64,000 nt of DNA from JBCDGZ01 sp038750655 (GTDB lineage: Bacteria > Bacteroidota > Bacteroidia > Chitinophagales > Saprospiraceae): the NCBI GenBank assembly GCA_038750655.1, contig JBCDGZ010000011.1:21430-85429 (forward strand), written 5' to 3'. Positions 1 through 9,572 of the stretch are shown here, piece after piece. Each line of letters opens with the position of its first letter. The stretch's first letter is position 1. Under the pieces are notes generated by a model. The model had not been told where the DNA came from and made no database searches. It saw only the letters and a list, made by a program, of their open reading frames with translations. Both the position numbers and the translations under genes were made by a program.

Positions 1-284
1 CCATCAATACCCTGCCCAAAGAGCAGGCTGCCGTACTCATTGATACCTTCTGCCAACCCTACGAGCAATTGAAAGACAAAGAAGTCTACCGTAAAATCAT
101 CGTCCTTTTTAACCACCACGAAAATCGCAATGGAGACAGCGACTCTTTGCGCAAGTGGGTCACCATCCTGGTCGATCGCATCATCGACTTGCTCAACGGC
201 GACCCACCGGTGGCGGCCTACCGCCGGGACAGCCTAAAAGTCTTACTCCAATACTACTATGAAAAAGAAAAGGAAGATTTGTAG
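1..284 (+). CDS. Unidentified protein, C-terminal part (cut by window start)
   Basis: An open frame runs in from the left edge (first complete codon at 3) and stops with TAG at 282-284, giving about 93 C-terminal residues. The segment is charged and predicted helical (a motif reads LRKWVTILVDRIIDLL), with a Lys/Glu-rich tail. There is no membrane segment or sorting domain in the visible part. I do not recognise the family. It lies 56 bp before a membrane protein and a CHAT protease gene on the same strand, so it may belong to that operon. It does not look like sigma region 4, although a sigma factor would fit by analogy with the two clusters downstream. Confidence 0.6.
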   Translation, partial: INTLPKEQAAVLIDTFCQPYEQLKDKEVYRKIIVLFNHHENRNGDSDSLRKWVTILVDRIIDLLNGDPPVAAYRRDSLKVLLQYYYEKEKEDL

Positions 285-340
285 TCCAAAAAATCCGCTC
301 CCCGCGAAAGGAAGCATATAAATAGTTAGACAAAGATGAA

Positions 341-1162
341 ATGAACGTGAAGTATTTTAATAAAGACGGCCATCTGAATGATCAGGGCATCGCTCTGTAT
401 GTGGATGCGCTACGCAAAAATCGGGTAGAGCAGTTGCCGGACGAAGTGGTCGATCACATTGAAAATTGTTTGCTGTGCCATCAAAAAGCCATCGATTTGT
501 ACGCCATTATGGAGGCGTCGGGCTACAGCGAGGCTGACCGGCATCCCAGTTTGGAGCCGCAGCCGGCTCGACGCATTGCTCTGCGGCCTTATTGGTTACC
601 CGCTGCGGTTGCGGCGGCTGTGCTGCTAGTGCTCAGTGTGATCTTTTTGACCCAGAAGGATTTGGCGCCGGCCGCAGGCCCGGTTATTGCTCAGGAAGAT
701 TCCCCGCAAAATCCCCGCCCACCAGCCAATCCGCCCGCTTCAGACAGTAGTCAGCAAGAGCAGCCGCCGGCCCCGAAGGAATTAGTGCCGCCCCGAAAGA
801 CCACTCCTTCGCCACAGGCTCCCCAGCTTATCGCCGCCAATTTTGCGGTGAACGACGAGCTGGAATCTATGGTCGGAGAGGTGTATCGGGACGAGGGCTT
901 TGAGGCGCTGAGCCCTGCTGTAGGAGAGGACTTTGCGCCCGGGCAGCCCATTAATTTTGCTTGGAAAGAAAAGACCTCAGAACGTTTGTACCTTTATATT
1001 CTCAATAATCAAGAAAAAGAGATGCACAAGGTCATCTTGATTTCCAATCGCTTCCAGCTGGACTTGCCGCTTGACCCCGGCTTGTATTACTGGAAATTGG
1101 AAAGCGAGGAGGACCTGCTCTACATTGGAAAATTTAACATCCGCCCCGCTGATGCAAAATAA
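341..1162 (+). CDS. One-pass membrane protein with anti-sigma-like zinc-finger motif
   Basis: A 273-residue protein. Near residues 38-50 it has an H-x3-C-x2-C pattern (HIENCLLC) of the kind seen in zinc-finger anti-sigma factors. A single membrane helix follows at roughly residues 85-107, then a Pro/Ser/Gln-rich linker, and a C-terminal segment of about 90 residues rich in beta-strand pattern. A cytoplasmic zinc finger and extracytoplasmic C-terminus are the expected topology. The stop overlaps the start of the next gene by 11 bp, so this protein and the CHAT protease are probably co-translated and may act together. An anti-sigma role is inferred from the motif and topology only; the matching sigma factor would lie left of the window. 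The ATG at 341 is used because the ATG at 335 meets an immediate stop. Confidence 0.75.
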   Translation: MNVKYFNKDGHLNDQGIALYVDALRKNRVEQLPDEVVDHIENCLLCHQKAIDLYAIMEASGYSEADRHPSLEPQPARRIALRPYWLPAAVAAAVLLVLSVIFLTQKDLAPAAGPVIAQEDSPQNPRPPANPPASDSSQQEQPPAPKELVPPRKTTPSPQAPQLIAANFAVNDELESMVGEVYRDEGFEALSPAVGEDFAPGQPINFAWKEKTSERLYLYILNNQEKEMHKVILISNRFQLDLPLDPGLYYWKLESEEDLLYIGKFNIRPADAK

Positions 1163-3857
1163 GCTCTCCCTTATCTTAAGCCCCCTATTGCTGGTGCTAC
1201 TCCTTGGTCCGCTACACGCCCAGCGCAACCTGGAAATGGCCGATTCGCTCATCCGCAGCCGCCAGTACAAGTCTGCCGAGTGGTTGATCAACGATTACTT
1301 GCAACAAAACAAGAGCAATCGCTTTGCGGCGGCCAAAGGCTATTACTTACTCAGCTATATTGCCTTGCAGCAGTTTCAGATGGAGGCCGCTACCGACTAC
1401 AATCGCCAGTCGCTAGAACTCAAACAGCAGCTGAACTACGAATTTGTCGCCGCCAATTATATGCGTTTTGGCACCATTCAACTCGTACAGGAAGATTACG
1501 AACGTGCCCTGGAGTACTATCGAGAAGCCGAGCAGTTGCCTTTGGAAGACCTGAGAGAATTTGCCCTGCTCAAAGGCTATATGGCTTCGGCCCATGCTGG
1601 ACTGGGACAATACGACAAGGCCATTCGGGCTTATGAGGAGGGCTTAGAGACTTTGCTCACCGAGGCTTCCCCTTCCGATCCTGACGTCTGCCAGATGCGC
1701 TACAACCTAGGACGAGTTTATTTCTTAGAGCGGCGCTACCGCCTGGCCACCCGACAGTTCGAAGAGGCCCTGACCCAACTGCCCGCTAACCGCGAGCTGG
1801 CTCTCCGACAACGGCTACTCAATGCCCGCGGGGCCCTAGCCCAATACAACGAACTAAAGCCCCAAGAAGCCGCCGCTTTCTATCGCCAAGCCCTGGCCAT
1901 CAGCCAAAGCACCAACGAAGGCCATCCCGTCGAAAAGGCGCGCAGCCTCGGCAACCTCGCCGAACTGATGCTCAGCGAAGGCCAGCCAGATAGCGCCTAC
2001 TACTACGCCGATCTCGGCCTGGCCGACCTCAGCCCCCAGCGCCCTTACTACCAGCTGCTGCTGCAGCTCAAGGCGCGCAGCGCCGTCGCCCGCTTCGAGC
2101 AAAGCCACGAGCAGGCCGCCCTCGAAGAAGCCCTGGAAGTGGCTATCCGCGCCGTGGAGCGCTCCGAAACCCGGCAGCTGCGCTATCAGACCATCGCCTC
2201 TCGCCTGCGTCAGCAGGAGGAGCGGGCCCACGACATTGGCATCCTGGCGGCGGCCCGCCTCTACGAGCTGACCGGCGAGGATCGCTACGCCGAGCAGGCC
2301 TTTTTGCTGAGTGAGCGCAGCAAAGCCCAGGTGCTCAGCCAGATGGTCGAGGAGCTGGATATGCAAGCGCGATTTACTGTTCCTGAGGAACTGAAGGCTA
2401 CTGGCCGCTATTGGAGTCGGGGGCTGCGCTACTGGGAGAACGCCCGCGAGTTAGACGCTGACAGCCTGCGGCGCTACGCGGAGGGCTACGAGAGCTGGCT
2501 CAGAACGATGGCGCAGCGCGATCCGGCTTACTATCAATTGCGTTACAATCGGGCCTTATCGAACATCGAGGAGGTGCGCCAATTGCTACAGCCCAATACG
2601 GCGCTCGCTGCCTACTACCTTGGCGAAAAGGAATACTACATCTTCGGCCTGAGTCAGGAGGAGCTGCAGCTGCATATTTTGCCCCGAGACTCCATTATTG
2701 AACCTTTCGAGCAAAAGCAAAGGCCACTGCGGTCCTACTTCCGCAATAAGCGAAAAGCCATCAAAGCAGGGACCATCGGCATTGGCATTTACACCGAATT
2801 ATCAAAAAACAACAGAGCACTCGAACTGGGCGAGGCCGTCCGCCATTATTTATCGTCCATCAAAAAAATGAGGAAGGACGAATTCACCAAGTACAGCAGT
2901 CAGCTCTATGCTCGCCTGCTTCGGCCCTTACGACGGATGATCAAGAGGAAAAAAGAATTAATCATTATTCCGCATCGCCAACTTTATTACCTACCCTTTG
3001 AGACTTTATTATTCCGAGGAATTGATGAGGGGGATAAATACCACAAAATGCCTTTCTTGATTCGAAAATACGCCATCAGTTATGAGCATTCGGCTAGCCT
3101 ACTGGTCCAGAATGAACGTCGTCGTCAGCAGGAGTCCTTTGGAGAGCGGGAGGATTTTCTCGGTATTGCGCCCGTTTTCAGAGATACGATTGGGGCGGGC
3201 TATGTTTGGGATAGTCAAAATTTTGTACTGGATACAGCCGCTCAAGAGGAGACGGTGATGCGAGGGATGGATTTCGAGCGAACGTATTTTCGAGAACTCA
3301 AATATTCGGAAAGTGAGGTGCTGACCATTGCTAAGTTGTTTGCCAAAAAGAAGCGGAGCAGCAAGGCTTTTATGCACGATGAAGCTTCGGAGCGGCAATT
3401 TAAGGAGCAGGTCCAAAACTACAAGTATGTCCACATCGCCAGCCATAGCTTTGTCAATACGGAGACGCCTAGCTATTCGGGGATTGCCTTTGCTCGCGCG
3501 GCCGAAGGCAGTTCGGAGGACGGTATTCTTTTCTCCGCAGAATCTTACTTTCTCGATTTGAATGCTGATTTGGTCGTACTCAGCAGTTGCGAGAGTGGCA
3601 CCGGTCGACTGGCAGGAGAGGAGGGCTTATTGTCGCTGACCCGAGGGTTTACTTATGCAGGTGTTCCTAATATCGTCGCTTCTTTGTGGAAAGTTTCCGA
3701 TAAACATACCAGTAAGTTAATGCGGCAATTTTATGCCCATCTGCTCAAAGACGAATCCCACGCACAAGCCTTGCGCTCGGCTAAACTCAAGCTGGCGAAG
3801 AGCAAAAAGACCGCTGCCCCGCGCTTGTGGAGCAGCTTTGTGCTGATTGGCCGTTAG
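1152..3857 (+). CDS. Exported TPR-CHAT protease-like protein
   Basis: A 901-residue protein with a signal peptide (hydrophobic stretch ending LHAQ near residue 24). Many tetratricopeptide-like helical repeats fill about residues 25-430, then comes a linker, and a C-terminal CHAT domain (caspase/separase fold) covers about 570-901. The catalytic dyad is visible: His765 in HIASHSF and Cys813 in LSSCESGTG. The later GEEGLLSLTRGF and SLWKV motifs are typical of CHAT. Unlike the other two CHAT proteins here, it ends right after the domain with no C-terminal membrane helix, so it is probably soluble in the periplasm. The ATG at 1152 is chosen over upstream in-frame codons because it begins the signal peptide. 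It overlaps the upstream gene by 11 bp and the convergent CHAT gene by 4 bp. Its substrate is unknown. Confidence 0.9.
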   Translation: MQNKLSLILSPLLLVLLLGPLHAQRNLEMADSLIRSRQYKSAEWLINDYLQQNKSNRFAAAKGYYLLSYIALQQFQMEAATDYNRQSLELKQQLNYEFVAANYMRFGTIQLVQEDYERALEYYREAEQLPLEDLREFALLKGYMASAHAGLGQYDKAIRAYEEGLETLLTEASPSDPDVCQMRYNLGRVYFLERRYRLATRQFEEALTQLPANRELALRQRLLNARGALAQYNELKPQEAAAFYRQALAISQSTNEGHPVEKARSLGNLAELMLSEGQPDSAYYYADLGLADLSPQRPYYQLLLQLKARSAVARFEQSHEQAALEEALEVAIRAVERSETRQLRYQTIASRLRQQEERAHDIGILAAARLYELTGEDRYAEQAFLLSERSKAQVLSQMVEELDMQARFTVPEELKATGRYWSRGLRYWENARELDADSLRRYAEGYESWLRTMAQRDPAYYQLRYNRALSNIEEVRQLLQPNTALAAYYLGEKEYYIFGLSQEELQLHILPRDSIIEPFEQKQRPLRSYFRNKRKAIKAGTIGIGIYTELSKNNRALELGEAVRHYLSSIKKMRKDEFTKYSSQLYARLLRPLRRMIKRKKELIIIPHRQLYYLPFETLLFRGIDEGDKYHKMPFLIRKYAISYEHSASLLVQNERRRQQESFGEREDFLGIAPVFRDTIGAGYVWDSQNFVLDTAAQEETVMRGMDFERTYFRELKYSESEVLTIAKLFAKKKRSSKAFMHDEASERQFKEQVQNYKYVHIASHSFVNTETPSYSGIAFARAAEGSSEDGILFSAESYFLDLNADLVVLSSCESGTGRLAGEEGLLSLTRGFTYAGVPNIVASLWKVSDKHTSKLMRQFYAHLLKDESHAQALRSAKLKLAKSKKTAAPRLWSSFVLIGR

Positions 3858-6800
3858 CCTCGACGTTTCCAGAACCAGGCGATCAGCAGGCCGCCCAGGG
3901 CCAGCCCGCCGATTGTCCACCACAGCCCGGCTGGCCGGGAGGGAGGGAGCGGTGCATTGTGGCCGATGTGAATGAAAGTCGCCCAAAAGTAGGGTAGGGA
4001 AAGGCGCGAGGGAGCATTGCTCAGGTAGTTGAGCTTGGCCTGCCGCAGCGCCGCATCTTTGCTGATTCCTTTATTAAGTTGATTGAAAAAGTCGATCATG
4101 ATTTCGGTCGTCGAGTAATCGTTGGCATTCCATAAACTGGTAATAATGCTGGGGCAGCCCGATTGCATAAAGCCACGCGCCAGGCTCATAATCCCTTCGC
4201 CGTGAACCATCTGCCCGGTTCCGGTTTCGCAGGCACTGAGCACGACCATGCTGGCATTGAGCTGTAGCCGGTAGAGTTCATAGGTAGAGAGGTGGGCATC
4301 GTGGAAGTAGATGCGGTTGAAGAGCGGATCGGTATCATCGACGCAGGCGTGGGTGGAGAGGTGCAGCAGCTCGTATTTTGCCGCATTTTCCAGAAAGCTG
4401 GTCTTGGTCGCTAATTTTCCGAAGAATTGCTGCCCGCCGAGCAGGCTGCCCACCGTTTTGACACTCCGCTGGCTATTGGGCAAATTTCCCAGACTACTAT
4501 CCGAGCAACTTCGGTTGCGGGCAACTTGCTCAGCACCCGGTCTTCCTCCAACATAGGGCGCATAGCCCCCATACCGCTGTGTTGCTCTGCGGCCTTTGAC
4601 CTCCTGGCTTTCTAGCAACAAACTGCCCGAATACCCATAACTGAGCTGATAGTCTTCAATGAGGTATTGTAACTGATTGCTGCTGTAATTAACCGAATTA
4701 CTGCTCGCCGGATCGCTGAGCAGAAGGTCGAAAGAAAGATAGCCCAGGCGGCCGTCGGGTACTAAAATCAGCTTTTTGATCCCCTCCGCAAGCAGTGGCT
4801 CCAGCAGCTGTTCGTAGAGGAAATAGGCCGATTGGGTGTAGCGCTGAAAATGGTCGGTCGTCGAGATCAGCTGATTGACCGCTGGGTTGATGCTCTGAAC
4901 CAATTGCAGCTCGTCGATGGCATTATTGAGCTGTGCGTTCAGCGGATGGCTAAACATCTGAAAAGTATTGCTGGTAATGACGAAGCTGTAGAGCTGTTGG
5001 CTACCGCTGAAATATTCGATAAAGGCATTGTCGGATCGACCATTGAGGAGCTGCTGTCGAATAGTTGCTACATCGGCCAGCTCCAACTCGTATTTGAGAC
5101 GGAAGTAGTCAGGGTCTTCCTTGCGAATGCGCGAGCGCAGGGCCTCGTAGCGACTGCGGAAGAGCGCCAGTTCTTTGTTCCAGTTACCGATTTTCAGCTG
5201 CTGGGCGGCGGCACCTTTAGCTTGTTCCTCAGAAATATTGCGCTGGTAGTAGATCAGTCGGGCTTTGATGGCCTTTTCGGCTTGCAGTAGCGAATCAGAG
5301 AGGTTAAAGATTTTTTGGTTGGCGTATTCGCTGCGGGCTGATAGGGCTTCCAGCAGCAGCAGGGCCTTGCTTTTTTCACTGAAGCGGAATGCCTTTTCGA
5401 TATAGCTTTGGTCTTGGCTGGATTGGTAGAGCTGGTAGGCCAGGCCGATGGCATCTTCGTAGAGGGAGTAGACCTGGCTACTGAGTTGCTGCTTGGAACC
5501 TTCGGTTTCGAAGTTGCTGCGCAGGCGGTCGATGAGGGCGTCGGCCAGCTCGTAGGTGCCGAAGGCATCGAGGAGGTCTTGGGGGGTGCCGAAGGCCCGG
5601 AGGGCCTGCGCTTTGGATTGCAAGTAGGGCAGGGCATCGATGTCGTAGAGGATTTGATCAATACGGGGATTGCTGCGGGCATCGCTGGGCGTAAAATTAT
5701 CACTAATGAGCTGTAAGCCCCTACTGTAGTAAGCCAGGGCAACATTCATACTATCTTCAGTTTGGCTAATATCACCCAGGTAACGAGAGATGTGGCGAGC
5801 TCGAACATGGTATTTCCCAAAAATATTTTTGTTGGCTTGTAGTCCCTTTTGAAACAAGACTTTGGCTTCCCCCAATGCTCCCATTCCCTTTTTAACCATT
5901 GCCTTGTTGAGGTAAAAAAGATCAAGATTGGGATCATCGTCTCCGCTGAGCACAACCTGATCCAGAAAATATTGGCTGCTATCGAGTTGTCCCAATTCAA
6001 TGAAATTTCTAGCCAAGCCCAGATAGCAATCAATAGAGGTGGAAGAAGAGGGATCGGCGTATTTTCTGATTAAATGCAGGGCCTTTTTGTAATTGCGGAT
6101 GGACAGTTTGGACTGCCCAATGGCCTTGTACGTCAGGGCAACATTGATATAGTTAGCGGCCAGGTTGACGGAGTCAGTTTCGACCATTTTTTGAATATCA
6201 ATGGCCAGTTGGTAGTAATGCAAGGCTTGGTCATAATCGCCGACAGTATAATAGGTCGTCCCCAGGTTGATATAATCTACCGCCAGGAAAAGAGAGTCCT
6301 CGTAGCTGTTTTTGGTATTTCGAAGACGGTGGTTGATGGTAGCTTCGGCCGTTTCGACCGCCTTGTTAGCTTCTCCAGTCTCGTTGTAAAGCAGGAGCTG
6401 AAATTGATAAAGGGAGGCATAAAAAGGATCGTCTTCCTCCAACTGCTCAGCTGCCATTTGCTCGGTTTTATCAAGATAGCTGGCCATTTGCTCGAAGTCC
6501 AGTTGGTAGTAACATACCAAGGCTGCCAGCGCATCTGACCAAGCCAGGGCCTTCCAGTCTTGGTGTTTTTGGTTGATATGACTGGATCGTTTGAAGCTAA
6601 GTAGTGCGCTGTCCAGTTGGTTAGATTGGATGTAGAGTTCGCCTTTGATTTGCCAGGTTTCGCCAAGGGCTACATCGTCGGGGGGAAGATGTTCTCGGGC
6701 GAAATCGCTGGCCGAAGCCAACATCTGCCAGCTTTGTTCACTATCATCGGCATAGTCGTAGCATTGGGCCAGGCGATTGTAACAGAGGACGACTGTAGAC

Positions 6801-7033
6801 CACTGCTCCCCACTTTGAGCTATGTTTTGCGCCTTGTTAATTAGGACAATAGCTTCGTCAATTTTATAATCATCCATCAATTCACTAGCCTCCTGTAACA
6901 GAGAATCTATTCGCAAGCTATCTGATGGGGTAGCTGCAATAATTGGGGAATACAGGAAGAAAATGACCTGAACGATCAGGACGGTGAGTGGAAGATGACA
7001 GTTAGGGCAGAATCTCGTTGTTGCTGTCGACAT
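3854..7033 (-). CDS. Membrane-anchored TPR-CHAT protease-like protein
   Basis: A 1059-residue protein. The N-terminus has an export-type hydrophobic segment (about residues 16-34). About 12 TPR-like helical hairpins follow to about residue 460, then a helical linker and a CHAT domain over about 690-1010. The dyad is His895 (HLSTHAC) and Cys935 (LSACETGTG). The last 30 residues form a Pro-rich spacer, one membrane helix and a basic tail (FWKRRG). The enzyme is therefore expected to face the periplasm and be held in the inner membrane at its C-terminus. Its stop codon interlocks with that of the convergent CHAT gene (4 bp overlap), leaving no room for a separate terminator. The two CHAT genes share architecture but differ clearly in sequence, so they are not a recent duplication. 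Confidence 0.9.
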   Translation of the reverse strand: MSTATTRFCPNCHLPLTVLIVQVIFFLYSPIIAATPSDSLRIDSLLQEASELMDDYKIDEAIVLINKAQNIAQSGEQWSTVVLCYNRLAQCYDYADDSEQSWQMLASASDFAREHLPPDDVALGETWQIKGELYIQSNQLDSALLSFKRSSHINQKHQDWKALAWSDALAALVCYYQLDFEQMASYLDKTEQMAAEQLEEDDPFYASLYQFQLLLYNETGEANKAVETAEATINHRLRNTKNSYEDSLFLAVDYINLGTTYYTVGDYDQALHYYQLAIDIQKMVETDSVNLAANYINVALTYKAIGQSKLSIRNYKKALHLIRKYADPSSSTSIDCYLGLARNFIELGQLDSSQYFLDQVVLSGDDDPNLDLFYLNKAMVKKGMGALGEAKVLFQKGLQANKNIFGKYHVRARHISRYLGDISQTEDSMNVALAYYSRGLQLISDNFTPSDARSNPRIDQILYDIDALPYLQSKAQALRAFGTPQDLLDAFGTYELADALIDRLRSNFETEGSKQQLSSQVYSLYEDAIGLAYQLYQSSQDQSYIEKAFRFSEKSKALLLLEALSARSEYANQKIFNLSDSLLQAEKAIKARLIYYQRNISEEQAKGAAAQQLKIGNWNKELALFRSRYEALRSRIRKEDPDYFRLKYELELADVATIRQQLLNGRSDNAFIEYFSGSQQLYSFVITSNTFQMFSHPLNAQLNNAIDELQLVQSINPAVNQLISTTDHFQRYTQSAYFLYEQLLEPLLAEGIKKLILVPDGRLGYLSFDLLLSDPASSNSVNYSSNQLQYLIEDYQLSYGYSGSLLLESQEVKGRRATQRYGGYAPYVGGRPGAEQVARNRSCSDSSLGNLPNSQRSVKTVGSLLGGQQFFGKLATKTSFLENAAKYELLHLSTHACVDDTDPLFNRIYFHDAHLSTYELYRLQLNASMVVLSACETGTGQMVHGEGIMSLARGFMQSGCPSIITSLWNANDYSTTEIMIDFFNQLNKGISKDAALRQAKLNYLSNAPSRLSLPYFWATFIHIGHNAPLPPSRPAGLWWTIGGLALGGLLIAWFWKRRG

Positions 7034-7240
7034 TCCAGGTTAGATTTAGATGAAATATGCGCTCAATCGTAGTAAATATAGGGAGAAAATCGAGGATAAC
7101 CGTATCTTATTGTCTAAGATGTTGTTAAATTTCCTCAACAACTGTATAAACTTGTAAAATTAGTTTATAATTTAGTGTGATGATTTTTAGGTGATTATAA
7201 TTGTGTATGTCGTGTTGCTGTTCCTGAGAAATTCCCTTGT

Positions 7241-8707
7241 ATGGATAATAGCAAATTAATTCGTTTACTCAAGGCACTCCAGCCAGATGAGTTCCGTCGA
7301 TTAGGCAAGTTCCTGCGGTCGCCTTATAATAATGCCAATCCTAAGGTTGTAGCTCTTTATGACTATCTCCGTCGCTTTTATCCTGTATTTGGAGGGGTGG
7401 GGATGAAAAAAGAGCGAGCCTTCAGCAAGTTGTTCCCCGACCAGCCTTTTAACAACAAAAGTCTAGGCAATCTTATGTCGGAATTCTCCCTGCGGGTAGA
7501 AGACTATTTTGTGGCCCTGGAAATCAAGGAAGACCAGACCGTCCGGCAAAGAATGCTCATCCAGGCCTTCGGCCGTCGCAATCTCTACCAAAACTTCGAG
7601 AAACACACCCATGCATTGATCAATAAAATGGGGACACTACCGTATCGCGATAAGCAGTATTTTTATGAATTGATGGAGCTGAGGGCCAACTATTATTTCC
7701 ATCCTTCTACACACAAATACTCCAACACGACGACTAAGATTGCTACAATGATGACTAATCTGGATTTGTTTTTCGCGCTCTCTAAGCTGGATTTGAGTAT
7801 GGAGATGATGGAATGGAAACGCATCTCCGGAGAGCATTTTGAGGTACAGTTACTCGAAGAGGCTAAAGCCATCATCAATAACCTGCCCGAGGAGGAGCAT
7901 CCGGCCTTGAGTATTTACCGCGAATTAATTGAATTTGTAGAGACCCAAACGGAAGAAAATTTCTTCAAGCTGAAGGCTGCTTTCATCGCCGATCAAGAAC
8001 ACTTCACCGAAACCAATCAGCAGTCGATTCTACAAAAATTGCTCAACTTCACCTCCCGGCAAATTGCCAAAGGCAAAATCTCTTATTACAAGCAGTACCT
8101 GGATTTGATCAAGAGAGGCTTGCAGAGTCGTATTCTTCTCGAATCTGGTCAGTTGAACGATACGCTGTACACCAATATCGCCGTGGTGGGTTCTCTGCTG
8201 AGAGAATTCAACTGGACCCGCCGCTTTTTGAATCAGTATGAGGAATACATACAGTCAGATTGCCGTAAAGCGGCCAAGACGGTCGGCCTGGCTCAGATTC
8301 ATTTCCACCAACAGGACTACCATAAGAGCATCGAATTACTGCTGACGATCAAAACAACCAAGACTGATTATCTGCTGCGCGCCCGCTCGCTGAGCCTGCG
8401 CAGCTACTACGAGCTATTCGTCAACGACTATTCGTACTACGAAATGCTAGAGTACGAAACCAAATCCTACGAGCGCTTTATCAAGCGCAAAGCCCTGCTG
8501 ACTGACCAGCGACTGAAGGCCTACCAAAATCTCGGGAGCTTCGCCCGTCACATGGCCCGTATTTACATCAATCCTAATAAACGCCGGCAAAAGATCGAAA
8601 AGCTGAGGCAGGAGATCAACAAGGAGCACATTGTTGTGGCCAAGCGTTGGCTGCTGCAAAAGCTAGAGGCGCTTATCGATTGGCATACCAAAAATAAGGT
8701 GGGCTGA
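7241..8707 (+). CDS. Unidentified 488-residue helical protein
   Basis: Begins at ATG 7241 with MDNSKLIRLLKALQPDEF. There is no signal peptide or membrane helix, so it is probably cytoplasmic. The sequence is almost wholly alpha-helical, with many aromatic residues, TPR-like helix pairs in the second half, and a basic C-terminus. I recall similar unannotated proteins in Saprospiria but know of no function. It is divergent from the CHAT gene at 3854-7033 across a 207-bp spacer, and a hairpin overlapping its stop suggests it is transcribed alone. A scaffold or regulator of the nearby proteases is possible but nothing in the sequence shows it. Confidence 0.85.
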   Translation: MDNSKLIRLLKALQPDEFRRLGKFLRSPYNNANPKVVALYDYLRRFYPVFGGVGMKKERAFSKLFPDQPFNNKSLGNLMSEFSLRVEDYFVALEIKEDQTVRQRMLIQAFGRRNLYQNFEKHTHALINKMGTLPYRDKQYFYELMELRANYYFHPSTHKYSNTTTKIATMMTNLDLFFALSKLDLSMEMMEWKRISGEHFEVQLLEEAKAIINNLPEEEHPALSIYRELIEFVETQTEENFFKLKAAFIADQEHFTETNQQSILQKLLNFTSRQIAKGKISYYKQYLDLIKRGLQSRILLESGQLNDTLYTNIAVVGSLLREFNWTRRFLNQYEEYIQSDCRKAAKTVGLAQIHFHQQDYHKSIELLLTIKTTKTDYLLRARSLSLRSYYELFVNDYSYYEMLEYETKSYERFIKRKALLTDQRLKAYQNLGSFARHMARIYINPNKRRQKIEKLRQEINKEHIVVAKRWLLQKLEALIDWHTKNKVG

Positions 8708-8729
8708 GCATTACCCAGACCACCTTATT
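8693..8729 (+). terminator. Hairpin terminator overlapping the stop of the 7241 gene
   Basis: A perfect 10-bp inverted repeat, AATAAGGTGG at 8693-8702 and CCACCTTATT at 8720-8729, is separated by 17 bases. The left arm lies in the last codons of the gene and the TGA stop falls in the loop. The tail on the plus strand is only moderately T-rich (GGTTTGTCT). The hairpin could also serve the small minus-strand gene at 8765-8923. Confidence 0.6.
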
Positions 8730-8764
8730 GGTTTGTCTATCTGTGCGAAGTAAAGAGGAGTATA

Positions 8765-8923
8765 TTATCCTTCAACGATGTCAATGACGCCGATGCCGCC
8801 ACTGCCACCCTTGAGTTGTTTTAGCTGAGTGGTTGGAAGCTGTACAGTAATTTGCTTAAGGGTACGGAGATTTTTTGATTTTGAGGGTTTCATCTTTTTG
8901 AGGTTTTTAGTCTGAGTAGGCAT
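8765..8923 (-). CDS. 52-residue peptide with Gly-Gly leader-like motif (candidate precursor peptide)
   Basis: A short frame with ATG at 8921-8923 and TAA at 8765-8767. The peptide has a Lys/Thr/Ser-rich basic first half, then an amphipathic stretch (ITVQLPTTQLKQLKGG), and a short acidic Gly-rich tail (SGGIGVIDIVEG). The leader-like helix ending in Leu-Lys-Gly-Gly resembles double-glycine leaders and the small lanthipeptide-like or radical-SAM precursors annotated in Bacteroidota. The 12-residue tail has no Cys, Ser or Thr except one Ser, so a lanthionine product is unlikely. No modification enzyme or C39 transporter is in the window. It lies alone among exported CHAT proteases, so it might instead be a protease substrate or signal. 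That it is a gene is supported by composition and by the flanking hairpin. Confidence 0.55.
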   Translation of the reverse strand: MPTQTKNLKKMKPSKSKNLRTLKQITVQLPTTQLKQLKGGSGGIGVIDIVEG

Positions 8924-9221
8924 AGTCGCCAATTCAGCATGAGGTTAATGAATTGAGATAGCGTAGGTATATAGATCAGGCCCGTCATCACTAGGCAGAA
9001 CCTTGGATGATCCTTAGGTGCTATTCGCGACTAACACTAGAGGAGCTTATTGTGATTTGGGCTAATCGATCTACTTAACTATCCTTGTTAAAGAAGTATA
9101 AGTAGATGAATTCATTCATTTAATGAGTACACTTGGGCAAAAAAGGTAACGCCTTTCTGGATGTTATTGTAGGGTAAATCTTGGAGCAGTAGATTGTCGT
9201 GCAGTATAGGGTAGTACAAAA

Positions 9222-9254
9222 AGGCGGACAGTACCAGTTAAGTGCTGCCCGCCT
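9222..9254 (-). terminator. Orphan hairpin with T-tract on the minus strand
   Basis: The arms AGGCGGACAG (9222-9231) and CTGCCCGCCT (9245-9254) pair with one A-C mismatch around a 13-base loop. Read on the minus strand the stem is followed by TTTTTG, the form of an intrinsic terminator. No minus-strand gene is visible just upstream, so it may end an untranslated transcript or be a remnant. Confidence 0.45.
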
Positions 9255-9540
9255 CATTCACTCATGCTTTTCCAGCAGAATGATACCTACCCATTTTTGC
9301 TGGAATGGTGAAATTCAATGGTATTCAGGGTTATCTATTCAGTTATTAGCTGTATGCACTGTCTATGAACAGCTTATAAAGAACTGATGCCCCAATGTAT
9401 TGGTAAGTATGGTTTGAGGAAAGGACAATTTTTGTAACAAACCTGAAAAAAAAGGTAATAATAGATGGAAGTAGTGTGCATAAATTTTTGAATATCAAGT
9501 TGTTATTATCAAATAGTCGTTTTTGAAAACCTGAAAAAAT

Positions 9541-9572
9541 AAAAGGGCAGTGAGTTGCTCCACCGCCCTTTT
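9541..9572 (-). terminator. Intrinsic terminator after the duplicated-domain protein gene
   Basis: The arms AAAAGGGCAGTG (9541-9552) and CACCGCCCTTTT (9561-9572) form a 12-bp stem with one mismatch and an 8-base loop. Read on the minus strand the stem is followed by ATTTTTTC, a good U-tract. It lies 32 bp past the stop codon of the gene at 9605-10489. Confidence 0.8.

Noticed and set aside
1..284. C-terminal end of a sigma factor
   Set aside because: It was expected by analogy with the other clusters, but the visible sequence shows no region 4 helix-turn-helix pattern.
1071..1151. Longer N-terminus for the first CHAT protein
   Set aside because: The extra 27 residues lie inside the coding end of the upstream gene and would bury the signal peptide that begins at 1152.
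9199..9387. 62-residue plus-strand frame in the long intergenic gap
   Set aside because: It starts with GTG inside a hairpin region, has an amino-acid make-up with no domain pattern, and crosses the terminator-like stem at 9222-9254.
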